This document shows, piece after piece, positions 13,558-15,718 of a DNA stretch of 15,718 bases; within the stretch, counting starts at the first letter, position 1, and the number at the start of each line of letters is the position of its first letter. Source of the stretch: Maritimibacter sp. (lineage in GTDB: Bacteria > Pseudomonadota > Alphaproteobacteria > Rhodobacterales > Rhodobacteraceae); NCBI GenBank assembly GCA_020441225.1, contig JAGRMP010000035.1:1-15718 (forward strand), in the 5' to 3' direction. The notes below the pieces were generated by a model. The model did no database searches, was not told where the DNA came from, and saw only the letters and a program-made list of their open reading frames with translations. The translations under genes were made by a program, and so were the position numbers.

Positions 13558-14484
13558 ATGTCTCAAGAAGGACTTTTGCGGCCGGGGATCGCCCAGCTGC
13601 GCGTGTTGGACATGGAGGAATCGGTCCGGCACTACGTCGAATACATCGGTCTCGAACTGGTGAGCACCGGCGAGGATGGCCGGGTCTATCTGCGCGGCTA
13701 TGACGAGTTCCACCGTCATTCGGTCGTGCTGCGCGAAGCCGACGAAGCCGGGATCGACTTCTTCGCTTTCAAGGCCGACAGCACCGAAAGCGTCGAGCGG
13801 TTCCGCAAAAACCTGGAAAACTACGGCCTCGAAGTGCGCGACATCCCGGCCGGCGAGCAGCCCGGCGTCGGTGCGCGCATCAGCTTCACCGTGCCGACCG
13901 GCCACGACATCCAGATCTTCGCCGAGATGGAGCTGTCGACCTCGGAAAACGCGCCCGAGACGCACAACCCCTACATCTGGAACGTCGAGCCCAAGGGCAT
14001 GCGCGCGCAGCGGATGGACCATTGCCTGCTCTACGGCCCGAACATCAACGAAGTCGAGAAGATTTTCAAGGAATGCCTCGACTTCCAGACGCCGGAACGG
14101 GTCGAAACCCCGGATGGCACGCTCGGCATCTGGATGACGGTGTCGAACAAGGCGCACGACATCGCCTTCGTGAACCATCCCGAGCCCGGCAAGCTGCACC
14201 ACCTCGCCTTCTTCCTCGAGAACTGGAACGACGTCGGCCACGCCGCCGACATCATGACCCGCTACGACATCTCGCGCGACGTCGGCCCGACCCGGCACGG
14301 CATCACCCGCGGCCAGACGATCTATTTCTTCGATCCGTCCGGTAACCGCAACGAGGTCTTCTCCGGCGGCTACACCTACTACAAGGACCAGCCGCCGCGG
14401 GTCTGGGACCACAACAACGTCGGCCGCGGGATCTTCTACTACGAGCGCCAGCTCAACGAAGCCTTCCTCTCGGTGGTGACCTGA
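13558..14484 (+). CDS. xylE: Catechol 2,3-dioxygenase (extradiol, XylE/DmpB type)
   Basis: A 308-residue two-domain extradiol dioxygenase of the vicinal oxygen chelate superfamily, about the length of Pseudomonas XylE (307). It opens catechol to 2-hydroxymuconic semialdehyde using Fe(II) and oxygen. Alignment by eye places the iron ligands at H155 (RMDHCLLYG), H215 (KLHHLAFFLE) and E266 (SGNRNEVFSGG), and the active-site residues equivalent to XylE H199, H246 and Y255 at H200, H247 and Y256. The N-terminal domain starts with LRPGIAQLRVLDMEESVRHY, matching XylE. GAGGAGG lies 7 bases before ATG 13558, one of the strongest ribosome binding sites in the window, suggesting high expression. The stop overlaps the next ATG by one base. 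Preference for substituted catechols cannot be told from the sequence. Confidence 0.95.
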   Translation: MSQEGLLRPGIAQLRVLDMEESVRHYVEYIGLELVSTGEDGRVYLRGYDEFHRHSVVLREADEAGIDFFAFKADSTESVERFRKNLENYGLEVRDIPAGEQPGVGARISFTVPTGHDIQIFAEMELSTSENAPETHNPYIWNVEPKGMRAQRMDHCLLYGPNINEVEKIFKECLDFQTPERVETPDGTLGIWMTVSNKAHDIAFVNHPEPGKLHHLAFFLENWNDVGHAADIMTRYDISRDVGPTRHGITRGQTIYFFDPSGNRNEVFSGGYTYYKDQPPRVWDHNNVGRGIFYYERQLNEAFLSVVT

Positions 14485-14915
14485 TGAAACCGACCCGTCC
14501 CACGCAGGCGATCGCGGCGAAGGCGGCCCATGCGGGCGTGCTCGCGGCGGTCGAGAAAGCCGAAGCGCTCGGCGTTGCCGTGAACGCCTGCATCGTCGAT
14601 GCCGGCGGCCACCGGATCGCCTTCCTGCGCGGCGACGGGGCGTTTTTGCAATCGGGAAAGATCGCCCGCGACAAGGCCGCCACGGCCGCGGGTTTCGGCG
14701 CCCCCACGGGGGCGCTCTACGAGGCGCTATCAGGCGAACCGGCGGTGCTGAACGGCATCGCCGGCCAGCCCGGAGTGGCGCTGTTCCGCGGCGGCTTGCC
14801 GATCGCGGTCGGCGGTGAAGTGATCGGCGGCATCGGCGTCTCGGGCGCCTCCGCCGAACAGGATGAGATCTGCGCCCGGGCCGGATTGGCCGCCATGGGG
14901 TTGGCAGAGGACTGA
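14484..14915 (+). CDS. GlcG/HbpS-family (DUF336-type) protein
   Basis: A 143-residue single-domain protein of the GlcG/HbpS/PduO-C family. The family pattern is clear: an N-terminal helix, VNACIVDAGGHRIAFLRGDG at 33-52, SGKIARDKAATAA at 57-69 and the glycine-rich GGLPIAVGGEVIGGIGVSGA at 103-122 followed by EQDEICARAG. Members bind haem or cobalamin in some cases (Streptomyces HbpS, PduO), while many encoded in catabolic operons have no proven role. No signal peptide is visible, so it is probably cytoplasmic, unlike secreted HbpS. It overlaps the dioxygenase stop by one base (TGATG), so the two are translationally coupled, and lies 10 bases before the dehydrogenase. A role in the pathway, for example handling a ring-fission product or sensing oxidative stress, is a guess. 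Confidence 0.88.
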   Translation: MKPTRPTQAIAAKAAHAGVLAAVEKAEALGVAVNACIVDAGGHRIAFLRGDGAFLQSGKIARDKAATAAGFGAPTGALYEALSGEPAVLNGIAGQPGVALFRGGLPIAVGGEVIGGIGVSGASAEQDEICARAGLAAMGLAED

Positions 14916-14925
14916 GGACAGGGAC

Positions 14926-15718
14926 ATGAAAGACGGTCAGTTGGGCGCGCGCGACGCGCTGCATTTCATCAATGGCGAATACACCGCCGGCAGCACGGGC
15001 AAGTCGTTCGTCAATATCTCGCCCGCCACCGGCGCGCGGATCGGCCTCGTCCATGAGGGCGGCAAGGCCGAGATCGACGCCGCCGTCGCCGCCGCGAAAG
15101 CCGCGCTGACCGGTCCCTGGGGATACATGAGCCAGGCCGAGCGTTCCGACATGCTCCATGCCGTCGCCGACGAGATCAACCGCCGGTTCGACGATTTCCT
15201 CGACGCCGAGGTGCTCGACACCGGCAAGCCGCGCTCGCTCGCGAGCCATGTCGACATCCCGCGCGGGGCGGCCAACTTCAAGATCTTCGCCGACCTGGTC
15301 AAGAACGTGCCGACCGAAAGCTTCATGCTCGACACGCCGGACGGCAAGGGCGCGCTCAATTACGGCGTGCGCAAGCCCAAGGGCGTGATCGCCGTCATCT
15401 CGCCCTGGAACCTGCCGCTGCTGCTGATGACCTGGAAGGTCGGCCCCGCGCTCGCCTCGGGCAACACCGTGGTGGTCAAGCCCTCGGAGGAAACCCCGCT
15501 CACCGCCACGCTGCTCGGCGAGGTGATGAACGCGGTCGGCGTGCCCAAGGGCGTGTTCAACGTCGTCCACGGCTTCGGCCCGGACAGCGCCGGCGCCTAT
15601 CTCACCGCGCATCCGGAAGTGGACGGGATCACCTTCACCGGCGAGACCCGCACCGGCGAGATCATCATGCAATCGGCTGCCATCGGGTTGCGCCACGTGT
15701 CGATGGAATGCGGCGGCA
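14926..15718 (+). CDS. xylG: 2-hydroxymuconic semialdehyde dehydrogenase (3' truncated)
   Basis: The first 264 residues of an NAD-dependent aldehyde dehydrogenase, cut by the window edge (family length about 485). It oxidises 2-hydroxymuconic semialdehyde to 2-hydroxymuconate (4-oxalocrotonate, enol form) in the catechol meta pathway. The sequence follows XylG/DmpC/AmnC closely: HFINGEY start, LDTGKPRSLASHVDIPRGAA at 97-116, LNYGVRKPKGVIAVISPWNL at 144-163 with oxyanion Asn162, cofactor-binding Lys185 in VVKPSEETPLTAT, FTGETRTGE at 237-245 and the general base Glu261 in MECGG. The catalytic cysteine lies beyond the window. ATG 14926 has GAGGACAGGG just upstream, 10 bases after the GlcG/HbpS-type gene. 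AmnC (2-aminomuconic semialdehyde dehydrogenase) is so similar that this alternative cannot be excluded. Confidence 0.92.
   Translation, partial: MKDGQLGARDALHFINGEYTAGSTGKSFVNISPATGARIGLVHEGGKAEIDAAVAAAKAALTGPWGYMSQAERSDMLHAVADEINRRFDDFLDAEVLDTGKPRSLASHVDIPRGAANFKIFADLVKNVPTESFMLDTPDGKGALNYGVRKPKGVIAVISPWNLPLLLMTWKVGPALASGNTVVVKPSEETPLTATLLGEVMNAVGVPKGVFNVVHGFGPDSAGAYLTAHPEVDGITFTGETRTGEIIMQSAAIGLRHVSMECGG

Noticed and set aside
13492..15696. A 734-codon open frame on the minus strand
   Set aside because: Antisense to the dioxygenase, GlcG/HbpS-type and dehydrogenase genes, all of which have clear family motifs; the antisense product is low-complexity.

Overview
The window is very GC-rich and densely packed. 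Protein sequence styles, GC- or G/C-ending codons and a Tat-exported binding protein suggest an alphaproteobacterium, possibly of the Rhodobacter/Paracoccus group; the group is an inference. It is an aromatic-catabolism locus: genes for extradiol (meta) ring cleavage, lower-pathway enzymes, a GntR regulator and two ABC importers of the branched-chain amino acid (HAAT/Liv) type. I see no rRNA, tRNA, CRISPR array, insertion sequence or phage gene.

Layout. (1) Positions 1-4158, plus strand: the tail of a periplasmic binding protein, a hairpin, a small apparently frameshifted reading frame, then LivH-, LivM-, LivG- and LivF-like genes packed end to end. (2) Positions 4166-13031, minus strand, read right to left: GntR/FCD regulator, redoxin, Tat-signal binding protein, LivG-, LivF-, LivH- and LivM-like genes, HpaH-type hydratase and HpaI-type aldolase, all closely spaced and probably one transcript or a nested set. 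A kynurenine-formamidase-like hydrolase follows after a roughly 300-base gap and meets the first importer tail to tail with only 7 bases between the stop codons. (3) Positions 13182-15718, plus strand, diverging from the regulator: XylT-type ferredoxin, catechol 2,3-dioxygenase, GlcG/HbpS-type protein, and a 2-hydroxymuconic semialdehyde dehydrogenase cut by the window end. The 150-base divergent region has an AT-rich imperfect palindrome and candidate promoters both ways.

How the genes fit together (inference from families and context). The second importer brings in an aromatic compound or its breakdown product. The dioxygenase opens a catechol ring, and the ferredoxin keeps its iron reduced. 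The dehydrogenase oxidises the ring-fission semialdehyde. After tautomerisation and decarboxylation, whose genes are not in the window, the hydratase adds water and the aldolase releases pyruvate plus an aldehyde. The gene set is a mosaic: the ring-cleavage side is of the xyl/dmp (catechol) type, while hydratase and aldolase are of the hpa/hpc (homoprotocatechuate) type and sit in the importer operon. No DmpF/DmpG-type acetaldehyde dehydrogenase/aldolase pair is visible.
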